Below are positions 33,764-45,663 of a stretch of 64,000 bases of DNA, piece after piece (position 1 is the first letter of the stretch; the number at the start of each line of letters is the position of its first letter). Made by a program: the position numbers and the translations under genes. Source of the stretch: Coenobita brevimanus (Eukaryota > Arthropoda > Malacostraca > Decapoda > Coenobitidae); assembly GCA_032717465.1 (NCBI GenBank), contig JAVRFU010000131.1, positions 248,001 to 312,000 of the forward strand. Direction: 5' to 3'. Under the pieces are notes generated by a model that saw only the letters and a list, made by a program, of their open reading frames with translations, searched no databases and was not told the origin of the DNA.

Positions 33764-33910
33764 GGGGTGGAGAGGTATATGAGAGAGGGGGATGTGAGTT
33801 GGGAGCAGGGCAGTGAAATGGCAGGGGACAGGGCGACTTGGAGGCGATTTGTTTGTGGCCACCCCAAACGGGATTGAGGCGTCTGGCAATAGATAGATAG
33901 ATAGATATAT
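33764..33910 (+). mobile_element. LINE-A 3'-end stub
   Basis: From GGGTGGAGAGGTATATGAGA to GGCGTCTGGCAATAGATAG with an (ATAG)n tail. Confidence 0.85.
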
Positions 33911-34411
33911 ATATACCCCAAAGTTAGTTAACTCTATTACTACTAGGGGTTTCCAAGCAACAAAAATCTGGCATTAACCAGAATCAAATAACTACTGTAG
34001 ATGTGGAAGGACTTGGGTTATTCGGTATGGTATCCTTAGTGATATACAGTAATGTCAGGATACTCTTGTGCCAGAGAAAACTTAAGCAATGAATCACCTT
34101 CCCTCCCTCTTGACAGGTTACAGTGCCTATAACCCTAATGCACTGCAGTTTGTATATTTCAATATTCCTTGTACTAGATCAGGTTTGGTTCACATTTAAT
34201 TCAATAGTCAATATCTTATCAAAATCTACTGACATACAAAAAATTCATACAATTGGCAACATTTTGATTTACTCACCCACTGGACATAGCCGTTTTATTA
34301 ACTTCCTAACATCTTTTCTGTATACAATTCATGAACTTATGTACAGATTCTCAAGCAGTACATTACAGTACTGTATACGGTTGGCAAATGCACCTCAGAG
34401 CTGCAGTGTTT
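33911..34411. other. No gene seen
   Basis: AT-rich sequence between two LINE-A stubs; nothing recognised. Confidence 0.4.
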
Positions 34412-34812
34412 AAAGGTAAAATTGCTAATTTTTGGCCAACCTTTATGGTAAGAACATTATTTTTTTGGTGTAGAGTCTCAAGACTATCTATCTATTCTAT
34501 CTATCTATAGCCCGACGCCCTAATCCCGCAAAGGGTGGCCGCAGACAAAACGCCTCCAAGTCACTCTGTCACCCACCATTTGACTCCCCTCCCCCCAGCT
34601 CACCCCCCCCTCCCTCATATACCTCTCAACTCCATCCCTCCACCTCATCCTCGGTCTACCCCTCCCTCTCCCTCCCTCCACCTCACCTACATACACCCTC
34701 TTAGTCAGTCTTTCATTCTCCATTCTCTCCACATGTCCAAAGGTAAAATTGCTAATTTTTTGCCAACCTTTATGGTAAGAACATTATTTTTTTGGTGTAG
34801 AGTCTCAAGACT
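34412..34812 (-). mobile_element. LINE-A stub flanked by a 74-bp direct repeat
   Basis: The LINE-A 3' end occupies 34486-34738 on the minus strand. The 74 bases before it (34412-34485, AAAGGTAAAATTGC to GAGTCTCAAGACT) recur after it (34739-34812) with a single substitution. The repeat begins exactly at the truncated 5' end of the LINE and stops exactly at its tail, so it is best read as an unusually long target-site duplication. Confidence 0.9.
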
Positions 34813-35418
34813 GCTAGGAAATATTTATATTTTTGAGTGATGTAGATGGATTAGTCTGTGCTGACTTGCACTGTTATACAGTGTCTGTGCAGCAGAGATT
34901 GTACCAGTAAAGAAAATTATAGTACTGTAGAAGGGACATTCTTAGTTTCTAGATAATGTCAAGAGACTGTATTGTGTATGGAAGTGTGTATGAGTACTCA
35001 CACAAAAAAGCAAAGCAACATTCCAGTGGTAAACACTAGAGCAATTTATGTTCCAAATGTAAATCATATTCTGTTCAATATTTTCCTTTCATATATTGTT
35101 CTAAACATTGTAACACAGACTTGTTTGGCTGTGAGTGTGTGTAGCCTATGCAGTGGCCATCCCTTGACAGTATACCACTATTAATTTTTAGTCTCCCTGA
35201 GCACAGGAATTAACACTCCTCAGATACCTTACACAGATTAACAGTAATGAAGGAAGAGGTGTTTGGTTCCAAGTGATAAGTTTGCCATGCTGAAGGAGAC
35301 GAGACATTTAAAGACTGTAAGTGGTAGGGAGAACCCGTACTAATGGAAGCTTGTCTGTTAATATCGTTACCACAAGACAAAATGTAATGTTTCAACACCA
35401 CAGCTGTGAAAAACCTTG
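34813..35418. other. No gene seen
   Basis: Single-copy-looking AT-rich DNA between two LINE-A insertions. Confidence 0.4.
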
Positions 35419-35427
35419 GTAATATCT

Positions 35428-35754
35428 ATCTATCTATCTATCTATAGCCCGACGCCCTAATCCCGCAAAGGGTGGCCGCAGACAAAACGCCTCCAAGTCA
35501 CTCTGTCACCCACCAATTGACTACCCTCCCCCCAACTCACCCCCCCCTCCCTCATATACCTCTCAACTCCATCCCTCCACCTCATCCTCGGTCTACCCCT
35601 CCCTCTCCCTCCCTCCACCTCACCTACATACACCCTCTTAGTCAGTCTTTCATTCTCCATTCTCTCCACATGTCCAAACCACCTCAGTGTATTTCTCCTA
35701 ATCTTTTCAACCACATCCACATCTACCCCACAACGTTCCTTCACTTCTTCATTA
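35428..35754 (-). mobile_element. LINE-A 3'-end copy with 9-bp target duplication
   Basis: Encodes LRWFGHVERMENERLTKRV and RGRGRPRMRWRDGVERY in one open frame (35744-35457). Tail (ATCT)n on the plus strand. GTAATATCT flanks it at 35419-35427 and 35755-35763. Confidence 0.88.
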
Positions 35755-35763
35755 GTAATATCT

Positions 35764-37417
35764 CATTTACAATAATTAGTGTTCAGTGGGTGAGGGGAAG
35801 TTTGGCGTACAAAGTAACCTGTACAGTATACCTGATACTGTAACAAAGCTGTTACAGTTATTAGGCAACTTATATACCATAAACTCTCCATTCACAAGGT
35901 CAGTAGTCAGATTCAACATTTTGATGTCTACCTGATCAATCAAACTCAGTGTGTGTGTGCGTGCATGCATGCATGTCTCTGTCTTTCGCTCTCTGTCTGT
36001 CTCACTTTAAATGTCTGAAGTGAGTCGTCTAGGCCTGGGTCCCTACACTCTGACTGGGGCAATAAAGGATTAGATGATGGATGGATGAGTATACAATCTC
36101 TCTTTCAACCAAGATGAATGATTTAAGTAGGTACCACTGAGTTACATACCTCAGTTATTACTGCATGTTAGTCCCAGATCTTTCTAATCAAACACAGCAG
36201 CCAAAATCAGAGTTTATGGTCTGTTACCAATGTGCAGTTACACCACTTTGTACTAGGCATATAAGAGGCAAACTTCCCCTTTTAGAGCTGTGAGCAAGAA
36301 GATAATTATAAGCCTGTATATAAGACAGATATTTGTGCAGAAACTTCAAGTAGATTTTACCATCAAGTATCAAGAAAATTGTCTGACTTAATGATTGTGA
36401 TGGAAATGTACAAAATTGTCCAGTATGTCTGTAGGTTATAGGAAAGCTTTTAGTGTCTGCCGTGCTTTTACAAACATGTGACAGTGCTCTAATCACGACA
36501 GAATTTTAATGTACAGTGTGTGGTTACTTGTAGTAGTTTATATTTCCTCTCTGTTTTAAGTCCCTACAATCACCAAACCAATGTTAACAGTAACCTTCCT
36601 AGTAATCTCAATTCCGTGCTGTATTTCTGTCATTTTGGAGATTTCATAATGCCTCTTTCTCAGCAAAATATTTTGCCTATTACATCTTATTTTCCTCTTG
36701 TAAGATGCTGTTATTGTGAATGCCTAATGCCAATCTGTCTGGCTGAGCAGACCCACTGACCACAGGTAAGCAACTGGTTCTATGGATCCGTCCTACAGGT
36801 ACGGTATAGTACATACACTGTACAGAGAACTGGTACCCCTTATTGGTAAAAAGTGTTTCACCGGGATAGGACCAGGGTTGTTCTCAGGGCAAGGTGCAGG
36901 AAGCATGAGGAGGTTTGGCTCCTGAGTGGACAACTCAGCTGCTCCACCCAGGGTCACAATGCCACCACATGCAGGCTCCTCTTCAGCACCTGCTTTTGTA
37001 AATTACTGATGCAAACTAAGGCCATACTTGAAATAAAGAAATATTAAGGAGAAAGATAAGGTGTAATATGCATACCTTAATTGCAGAGAAAAATGTACTG
37101 TATTATGAAATCTCCAGAGCCATTCAAAATATGGCCCTTAGTGTAATGGTTATGTGTAATGATTTGTACAATATCCTGACCATTACCCCTGTACTGCACC
37201 AATACACCCACAACATTTGGGTTATGGAGGCACTTGTATCACACCTATCAACAGCCTTACCCTTCTCTACATACACACTTTTATACATCTTGGCAGTTCA
37301 CATCACTACACATGCACACACACAAATGCTCATCACAACCATACACAATAGACCTGGCTCACTTACTTGTACATCCCCCTACCTTTACATAATACATCCC
37401 TCACTTCCTGGTACCTT
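35764..37417. other. No confident gene
   Basis: Contains a diverged SINE 3' end with GATG tail (36029-36090). A patch at 36857-37000 is richer in G and C than its surroundings and is open on both strands; it could be an exon, but I cannot identify it. Confidence 0.4.
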
Positions 37418-37543
37418 TGTCGTAAATTGTTTCTGAAGCCCTATCCACTCGGTTATTGTCAGGTGTCAGTAATTGAATATTGTCGTAAATTGTTTCTGAA
37501 GCCCTATCCACTCGGTTATTGTCAGGTGTCAGTAATTGAATAT
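37418..37543. repeat. Exact 63-bp tandem duplication
   Basis: The unit TTGTCGTAAATTGTTTCTGA to AGTAATTGAATAT occurs twice head to tail (37418-37480 and 37481-37543) and directly precedes the LINE-A tail at 37553. Both copies lie on the same side of the LINE, so it is not its target duplication. Confidence 0.9.
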
Positions 37544-37552
37544 AATATAATC

Positions 37553-37808
37553 TATCTATCTATCTATCTATCTATTGCCAGACGCCTCAATCCCGTTGGG
37601 GTGGCCACAAACAAATCGCCTCCAAGTCGCCCTGTCCCCCGCCATTTCACTGCCCTGCTCCCAACTCACACCCCCTCTCTCATATACCTCTCCACCCCAT
37701 CCCTCCATCTCATCCTCGGCCTCCCCCTCCATCTTCCCCCCTCCACCTCACTCACATACACTCTCTTCGTCAGTCTTTCACCCTCCATCCTCTCCACATG
37801 GCCAAACT
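37553..37808 (-). mobile_element. LINE-A 3'-end stub
   Basis: (ATCT)n tail on the plus strand, then GCCAGACGCCTCAATCCCGT through to the VERM region. Subfamily with the TCTGGC 3' end. No clear target duplication. Confidence 0.85.
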
Positions 37809-38080
37809 GAACATAATGAGCCCATAATTAGCTAGTGAGCAATCATAACGAGTCCACACTAGAACATCTCGCTCATCCGCACATAACTTAGTGACAACAA
37901 AATTACTCTCTTGTGGCTCTATAAACAACAGGATGCTGTTGTGGGGTTCAAATAAATATGTCAATAAAAAATAAATCAATAAAAATCCCAATATCAAGAA
38001 TGACACTGAGGTTGAAGTACGTCACCAATATGGAATGGAAGAAAAAGCAATTGGACCGGAGATGTGGAATTAGTGAGCTG

Positions 38081-38264
38081 AAGAGGGAGGGGGAGGCCGA
38101 GGATGAGATGGAGGGATGGGGTGGAGAGGTATATGAGAGAGGGGGGTGTGAGTTGTGAGCAGGGCAGTGAAATGGCGGGGGACAGGGTGACTTGGAGGCG
38201 ATTTGTTTGTGGCCACCCCAAACGGGATTGAGGCGTCTGGCAATAGATAGATAGATAGATAGAT
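38081..38264 (+). mobile_element. LINE-A 3'-end stub
   Basis: From GAAGAGGGAGGGGGAGGCCG to GGCGTCTGGC plus an (ATAG)n tail; 5'-truncated. Confidence 0.85.
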
Positions 38265-39162
38265 AATAATAATATAATAAATAAATCAAGTGAGGTGGTA
38301 GGGCTACAGAGGTACATAGTATCTGGTACAAACACATAAATACACAAACCTATACAACCCATATCTACATCACAACTTTTAACTCCCTCACTCCAATAAT
38401 ATTCATATTTTATTGTTGCTACCGTACTTTCAGAGGTTTGAATTAAGTTTGGCTGAGACTTTTCACACTGGATGGGTTAAGTGGGGCTTGCACTAACCTT
38501 TTCAATATGAGAGGCCTTTCTTAATATGAATTTGGAAGTAGCAAGACTAATTTTAACTAACTGATCATCACTGAGTTGTCTTTATCTGTGGCAGTGCGTA
38601 TGCACCTCTAGATCCTACTAGATATTTTGAACTTTTCTACAAGTTAGCTAGTCAGATCACCAAATATTTTCATGACTCAGAGGCAAATATCTCTTGCCTC
38701 TTTCAGGTTTAGAATTTTGTAGAATCAACTGCATTTTTTTTTTTTTAATAGGTAAATTTTGCACTGTTCAACCAAAGTGAAAATTCAAACTGTCACTTTA
38801 CCTAGTTCCAGACTGTGTTATTAGGGTAAAATATTTAAATTTTCTGTTGTGTGTTTTGTCTGATGTGAATGTACTCAGTGCAAGAAGACTACAGGTGTTG
38901 CTAAAAATAAGGCTTGTGGAATTTAAAGAATGGCATGCCAGTGTTTATAAGATTTAGAGCATACTGTGAGTTAACTGTACTCAACCATATTAATTTTAGG
39001 TCAAACAAAATGAATAACAGGACATGCTGCAGGTTGTACACGAGTGACTACATCATTACTGTAAAGAAATTCAAAAGAGTTACCAGTACTGCACCGTGAC
39101 TAATCCCTTCAGCCTAACAACTGCTCTGATATTTGACTTTTACTAACCTCCAGACCATTATA
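38265..39162. other. No gene seen
   Basis: AT-rich DNA with no repeat ends or splice-flanked coding block. Confidence 0.4.
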
Positions 39163-39170
39163 TTTAATCT

Positions 39171-39441
39171 ATCTATCTATCTATAGCCTGACGCCCTAAT
39201 CCCGCAAAGGGTGGCCGCAGACAAAACGCCTCCAAGTCACTCTGTCACCCACCATTTGACTCCCCTCCCCCCAACTCACCCCCCTCCCTCATATACCTCT
39301 CAACTCCATCCCTCCACCTCATCCTCGGTCTACCTCTCCCTCTCCCTCCCTCCACCTCACCTACATACACCCTCTTAGTCAGTCTTTCATTCTCCATTCT
39401 CTCCACATGTCCAAACCACCTCAGTGTATTTCTCCTAATCT
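39171..39441 (-). mobile_element. LINE-A 3'-end stub with 8-bp target duplication
   Basis: Subfamily with GGGATTAGGGCGTCAGGC end. TTTAATCT flanks it at 39163-39170 and 39442-39449. Confidence 0.87.
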
Positions 39442-39449
39442 TTTAATCT

Positions 39450-40606
39450 TTAATACAGAAGATATTTTTAAAACTTGGGGGGGTTCAATATCAGACAAAT
39501 GACCTTCTTCTCAGCTAAAGATCCGCCCTATACTGAATAAAATTATCTGGTGGTGGTGTGCTTAGAATACCAAATGCTATCACGTTGAAGGGGTTAACTG
39601 ATGAGAACCCACTTTACTGACTGGCAAAAGTATGCAGACCCAAGAGCCATTCTTTCTGCACACCCTCTACACACACTTTAGCTGGAGGGTAATAAAGGAC
39701 AAGACCCTATACCTAATGCATACTTATCTAAAGTTAACACCACCAATGCAGATGGCTGTTATTTTACTCTTACTATCTCCAAGTGATTTTATTTAGCTCA
39801 GGAATGATGTTTCAACCTGGGGACACAGATATAGCCTACAATAACCCTATATGACTAAGGTTCTTAAGCTAAATGAAACTGTTCAGCAGCCACAATAATA
39901 AAACGTACATTGTTCCGCCCTACCTCACCACATCCTAGGGTTGGAAAAGAGGTTTAGATGATGATGAGGATGAATTATTTAACCGAGTCCAACTGTGAAG
40001 TGTTTGGCAGCTCCTGGATATGTAAACAATCTCACACACTACTTAAGCAACAGAAAATTAATGAATATACCCCAAGCCATTTGTAACTCAGTGTACACCT
40101 TGCTCATACGTTACTCCTGAGAGGCGTAGTGTTGGTGCTGATACTGTCAATACCTGTAATGTATGGTGAGCAACTGTGCTGGTGTGTGTACGGTAGTGTA
40201 TGGAAGGAGCGTACTTGGAATACCCTGATATAGTATTAATGATACTCCTGTAATATACCAAAAATACTGGTGAAGCACTTAGAAATAACTGAGTATAAAA
40301 CCAAACACAACATACTTAGTTTCTACTCAACTAGGTCAAATTTTTATAACTTATATTGTACTTATTTCTGCTTCCACATGTTTTTTCCTGACTGTAAGTC
40401 TGTGTGTGCCAAAGACAAAATGCATAATAAAGGTCATTGTGACTACATGACTCTTTCTTATCCTATTTTTTTACAGGTAATGAGAGCACTATTTTACAGC
40501 ATAACACTGGTTTATATTTCATACCTACATACATTACTGTACACCATTAATATCAATATTCATCATGATATTTTATGTACTAACTCCAAAATCCAGCAGC
40601 CATACA
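39450..40606. other. No gene seen; contains a LINE-C tail
   Basis: A LINE-C 3' terminus remnant lies at 39912-39973 (CATCCTAGGGTTGGAAAAGA, then GATGATGATGAGGATG). The rest is AT-rich, single-copy-looking DNA. Confidence 0.45.
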
Positions 40607-40617
40607 ACCTCCAGCAT

Positions 40618-40711
40618 CTATCTATCTATCTATCTATTGCCAGACGCCTCAATCCCATTTGGGGTGGCCACAAACAAATCGCCTCCAAGTCGCCCTGTCC
40701 CACGCCATTTC
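40618..40711 (-). mobile_element. LINE-A 3'-end stub (94 bp) with 11-bp target duplication
   Basis: Only the last 94 bases of the element were copied. ACCTCCAGCAT flanks it at 40607-40617 and 40712-40722. Confidence 0.88.
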
Positions 40712-40722
40712 ACCTCCAGCAT

Positions 40723-42355
40723 GGCTCACACAAATACCTGTCCTCTACCTGGGTGTCAACATCTACTTGGTTTTTCATTCATCCATCCTACAAAACTTCT
40801 ACTGGTGTCATTCATCACGCATCTGGAATACTGTTCAATAGATCAGCATAAAATAATGGCTATACATTCAGTCATGCCCTTTCTTATAATATCTCACTCT
40901 TCAAATTCTTCCATCTCCACAGAGTATATATATTGTGTGTCTGAATTTTCATATTTTTCAGTGTTATGCACTATATACTGTAAGTGCTTGAAAATAATAT
41001 ACAACAGGTTCCAGAAAACTCACGTTATTGACATAAATGTTAATGACATGATGCTGAAATACATGTAAAAAACATTAACTGGTTCTGCCACTCCTGATTT
41101 TGACCTTATATATTTTTCTCTTTTAACTTCCAATGCTTTTATTTTTCTGGATGAAACGGAGATTTGCTAGCAAATCACCTAAATAAGGGCTTTGAATAAT
41201 ACGACACTTCTTACACCAATCAGCTGATGGTGAATTTCACCCTTAGTAAGTCTGACTCATTGAATTCAGACCAGTATTTTAGTAAGTTCAACTCACCTCA
41301 ATATGGGTTTGTAATTATACCTGGTATCTAACAGATCTAACCCCATTATGCTGTAAGTGCAAGTTTGGCGCTTCAAAGTGTCAAGTTTTAGCTCTGTTCT
41401 GCATTATGTATCCTTCAATTCCAATGATGCACTGGCACTTCCCATGAAATCTCCATTATTCAAGTGATACCTAATACTATCTGAGAAAATGGGAAGAGAT
41501 TTTAAGTTGCTGACATCCGCAGAAAAATTACTGTTGAAGTTGTTATTTGCAGAAGCCTACTGGATATTAAAATAATGTTTGCCACAGAGAGGTATGCAAA
41601 CACAGAATCCATCCATCCATCATCCAATCCTACATTGCTCCATGAGGAGCGCAGGAGCCCGGGGCTAGGCAGAAAAGTTCTGGTAATCTGAAAATTTGTA
41701 CTTATCAAGAAGTCATGATGGAAATGGCAAAGATGAAAAACATCACTGTTTAAAACAGCATTATTTTTCACGTCATTTGCTTAGTTCATATGATGCACGT
41801 TTTTATACTGGCATAGAGTACTTTATGTGTGTTCAACTTTTGTGATTCTCTTTTTCAGTGACAAATAAAAGGTACCATATCCAGTCTTTCCTTTACATGC
41901 AAAGCCCCACATCCACTGCGAGGCTGGACTGCACTGAATTAGGTCTGGCTTACGGAAAACAAGTCTACAGTATTCATTACATGCCAATTCTCCCACCAGT
42001 TCTGAGGTTGGGCTATGTGGAATTTGTTTTGACTAGTGGGAAACAAATCTGTAGTGTCCTTCATTGACTTTCATGCTGCCTGATGTAAGCCAAGTCGAAT
42101 GGGGCCCAGTAAATCTCACAACCACCTACACACACCTCTGCTCATAAATGCTCAAAAGCCTTTACTGCTTTTGCTGAGTACCTGTACTTCAGCACAAATT
42201 ACATTATGTAATCTTGTACAATACAATCTACTAAATCCACAAAACTGTCTGAACATAGTGGTTACCAGTTAGGCAAAAGGGCAATGGCCAAAGTTGAAAA
42301 CATGACAGGATGAAGGACTAAAACAACAACAACTATATATACATTACTAACCTAC
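40723..42355. other. No confident gene; contains a SINE 3' end
   Basis: A SINE 3' end with (CATC)n on the plus strand lies at 41609-41672 and is almost identical to 18483-18560. I see no exon. Confidence 0.4.
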
Positions 42356-42442
42356 TGATGAAGCAGTGATGATGCAGGCGTCTGATGATCAAACCGACAC
42401 TTCTGATGATGGTTTGACATGGGGAAGCTTCTGGAGTTCATG
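42356..42442 (-). CDS. Candidate host exon, unidentified
   Basis: On the minus strand, an acceptor (gtatcatccacag) and a donor (gtaggt) bound 87 bases. The frame entered after one base reads MNSRSFPMSNHHQKCRFDHQ then TPASSLLH. The polypyrimidine tract is weak and the protein is not recognised; it may be chance. Confidence 0.25.
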
Positions 42443-42605
42443 CTGTGGATGATACACTCATTAGCAAAGCAAAAACTATTCAATATTAGGCAATGTCAGC
42501 AATAAAAATAAATTACTTGACTGCAATCCAATACACTGATGTTAGTAACAAACCATACAAAGTATGGCTGTATGCACAAGTTAGAGTAAGCACTTCACTC
42601 ATGCA

Positions 42606-42971
42606 TTAGAAATCTATCTATTTCTATTTTTCTATTGCCAGACACCATAATCCCGTAAAGGGTGGCCATTTGACACTGAGTTAGTTGTTTTACAGGGAGG
42701 GGCACCAACCCTCCACCAACCCACTTGTTGACACGTAGGGAGCACGTATGGTTTGGTTATATGGTTACCACCCAGCGTTGTAAATGGTTTCTTGGCTTAC
42801 AGGAAACCATTTGGCTTGTCACTCAATGTAAAGCCACCTGTAAAGGAAAGAAAAGGCATAAGAAGTGACAGGAAAGATAGGAGAAATAGGAAGAGAGGAG
42901 GGCAGGCACAGAAAAAGAATGATAAAAGCTAAGGAAGTAGGCAGCACTACATCAAGTGAGTGGATGATGGT
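42606..42971 (-). repeat. Composite SINE-like element, minus-strand copy
   Basis: Reverse complement of the arrangement at 19639-19990: head GACCATCATCCACTCACTTG at 42971, LINE-C-like middle (GGTTACCACCCAGCG, CAGGAAACCATTTGGC on the plus strand), and LINE-A-like 3' end (GCCAGACACCATAATCCCGT) with a TCTAT-type tail at 42612. The two copies have diverged moderately. Confidence 0.7.
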
Positions 42972-43401
42972 CGCAGAGAATATTCATCACCATTACCATC
43001 ATCATAATCTGTGACACTTGCTCCCTACTGCAAACCCTCCACTGACAAGGATAACCAGGAGAAATGTCTCCAGTCTACACTGTTTTCTCACATACCCCTC
43101 CCCTCTCTCTCTCTTACACCCCTCTTCCTTTTCCTTCTTCCCTCACCAATGGACTGCTTCATTCTCTTCTTCCCTAGCAGATATGGTTGGCCTTTTCCTA
43201 TATTAGCCATCTCTTAATCAGGACAACTTTGGTACTTTATTCCAGCAAATGCCAAACATTATTCAGCCGAGAGAGAGTACATAACCATAAAATTAATACT
43301 GGTACCCTCTCACAGTTGACAACTCTTGTATTCTATTCTAGCTAATGTTATATGCTTTTATTCACCTGAATGGGAGTCACAGGAGGGTGATGGAGTTAAT
43401 G
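42972..43401. other. No gene seen
   Basis: Pyrimidine-rich patch at 43080-43150; nothing recognised. Confidence 0.4.
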
Positions 43402-43405
43402 TCTA

Positions 43406-43617
43406 TCTATCTATCTATTGCCAGACGCCTCAATCCCGTTTGGGGTGGCCACAAACAAATCGCCTCCAAGTCGCCCTGTCCCCCGCCATTTCACTCCCCT
43501 GCTCCCAACTCACACCCCCCTCTCTCATATACCTCTCCACCCCATCTCTCCATCTCATCCTCGGCCTCCCCCTCCCTCTTTCCCCCTCCACCTCACTCAC
43601 ATACACTCTCTTCGTCA
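43406..43617 (-). mobile_element. LINE-A 3'-end stub
   Basis: (ATCT)n tail on the plus strand, then GCCAGACGCCTCAATCCCGT. Possible 4-5 bp flanking repeat GTCTA. Confidence 0.83.
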
Positions 43618-44059
43618 GTCTAAAAACAAACCATCAAGGAAGTAACAAAGAAGTTCACTTAAACATATAGATGCAGCTCTTCTTCTACACATAACTATAC
43701 TACCTACTACACACCATGTCCCAGAAGCTATTCAAAATCCTAGAAAAGGGACCTGTGTACTGTAAAGAGTACCTAGTCACTCTACAAGGTAAAAATGTGA
43801 AAAATCTAAAAAAGAGTTCACAGAAGGCCAAGAAAGCATTCATTACAATTAAAGGGTTAAGGCCAGGGCATCCATCAAGCAGCCTAAGGGCAAAATGTGG
43901 CCTACCTCAGATTATCAAATCAATTGGTAACAAGTAAATCATTAAGATACCTTACTGACTCCCCACAACCTCTTTCTCTTCACATTGTTGCAGCTCTATC
44001 CTCCTACTACTGCTTTTCACTGATCGCTGCTTTTCTGAAATGTCTACTATAACCTTCCC
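43618..44059. other. No gene seen
   Basis: A short Lys-rich plus-strand open frame (43716-43937) has no recognisable motif. I treat the stretch as noncoding. Confidence 0.35.
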
Positions 44060-44365
44060 CAAGTACAATGGGTGTGAAGTATTCATCTATCAATGCACTG
44101 TCACCTTTTCTGTCCAGTTCTTCAACAAAGGAAGTAATCTATATTCTCAAGCTTTCATGTAAGCAATGGGCCAACTCTGGAACACTCTTCCACAATATGA
44201 ATTTCTCTCTGCCTACAACCTTAATTCTTGTGCATCCAATTTGTCCAATTACCTCAAAATGAACACACCTTGATTTTGGTTCTCTTGTTTATTTTTTCCA
44301 CGAGAAGAGAAATTTCTTTGCAGGCTTCAACCATTTGGCTCGTTCCTTTTTTTAAATACTGTATT
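44060..44365 (+). mobile_element. Jockey-like LINE C-terminal fragment, second copy
   Basis: Plus strand contains FLSSSS, QWANSGTLFHNMNFSLPTT-like sequence and a GFNHLARSFF end. The order matches 23395-23650 and the general LWNSLP C-terminal region. Very diverged. Confidence 0.35.
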
Positions 44366-45323
44366 ATTATTATTATTATTATTAATAAAACACAAAGAAA
44401 ACTAGCAAGTATGTCTGGCCTAACCACATACCTGCTGTTACCATTTTTTAAAAATAATCAATAGAAAATCATACAACACTACATTTACTATGCCCCATAA
44501 TGAAAGACAGTACAAATAAATATACAGAATATATTCTTCTCCATAATTAAAGATGGCAGACATAAACATACTCTGCCTCAAGAGGAAAGATGGCCCATAT
44601 AAACACACCTGTACTTTGCCCCATAAGCTATGAGGGTGGACATAAACATATCTGTACTGTCCCATATAGAAAGATGGCAACTACACATAAATGTACTCTG
44701 CACTGTGAGGAAGGAGGGTGGTGGGGGACAGGCAGTGAGATCCCTGATAAAGGTGAGTGCTGCCTTGTACTTCCAGCTGGGAATGCAGCACCACCAGATA
44801 AGAAAATGTTTTGGCTACTTGGAGAACTCTGCTTAGGGCTAGAAACTCTAGGGGTATATCATCAGTGGCAGAGGCTCTTCACAGCACCTCTTCCTTAGTG
44901 ATTTAACTGGCACTTTACACAAACACACATCCCTCTTTTTATTTTATTTATATTGCTTTCCTATCAGCATAATTTGCATCAATAATATACAAGAGGACAT
45001 TAAGGTGTTCTGTGCATAACAAATTTCTATGGAAGAGGTGCTAAAAATCTGAAAAACCACAGAGAACAGAACCCTAAGATGCTAAAAAGTATAAATAACA
45101 ACATGTGGAGGTTTTCCTTTACCAGCACAACATGAAGAACTCTGCTTATGGATTGTAAACTCTGAGAGGCTATAATGTGCAGATATTTAAAAAGAAAAAA
45201 CAGGCATTATTCTATACCAATGATACTCAAAGGATTCTGCTGATCGGTATGGAACTCTTGAACATTAAAAAGAATTCTACAGTACCCAGAATAATAAAAT
45301 AAAAAATAATTTGATTTTACACC
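44366..45323. other. No gene seen
   Basis: Includes an ATT microsatellite (about 44362-44382) and four loosely similar units with ATAAACATACCTGTACT-like words (44495-44700). No host exon recognised. Confidence 0.35.
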
Positions 45324-45500
45324 AGGTATCCCCGAAGGGCTAAGGCGTTGCCCCTGGGTAGAGGACTTTGGATTGGAGCGTGTAGCATTTTATGACTGGA
45401 TGCCCTTCCTGATGTCTACCAATGACCCTTGGGTGGATTCGATCCTCCGACCCTTCGGCCAGAGAGGAGCGCTCTAACCCACTGAGCCACAGCTGTACCC
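45324..45500 (-). repeat. tRNA-derived SINE
   Basis: Minus strand begins GGGTACAGCTGTGGCTCAG. The A box region TGGCTCAGTGGGTTAGAGCG lies at 45470-45489 and the B box GGATCGAATCC at 45435-45445. A body containing TCAGGAAGGGCATCCAGTCA follows, a block often seen at the 3' side of invertebrate SINEs and their partner LINEs. The variable-loop region is not tRNA-like enough for a functional tRNA. Confidence 0.8.
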
Positions 45501-45663
45501 AGAAATCTACATATTTATAAAAATCTCAAGGTTTTATGCACAGTCAAGGGCAAAAGTCTATCTCCTTTTCCACTGCATCTCCTTCACGCTTAGGCATGTC
45601 CATCACTTTCCTCCCTGATGCATTACTAAAAGAGCAACATGTGCAGACAGAAAAATATACCAC

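Noticed and set aside
37418..37543. Target-site duplication of the LINE-A at 37553
   Set aside because: Both repeat units lie on the same side of the LINE.
45324..45500. Functional tRNA gene
   Set aside because: A and B boxes are present but the head does not fold into a full cloverleaf and continues into a SINE body.
45540..45630. Minus-strand terminal exon ending EKEIDFCP
   Set aside because: Acceptor is weak and the sequence adjoins SINE and minisatellite repeats; no family resemblance.
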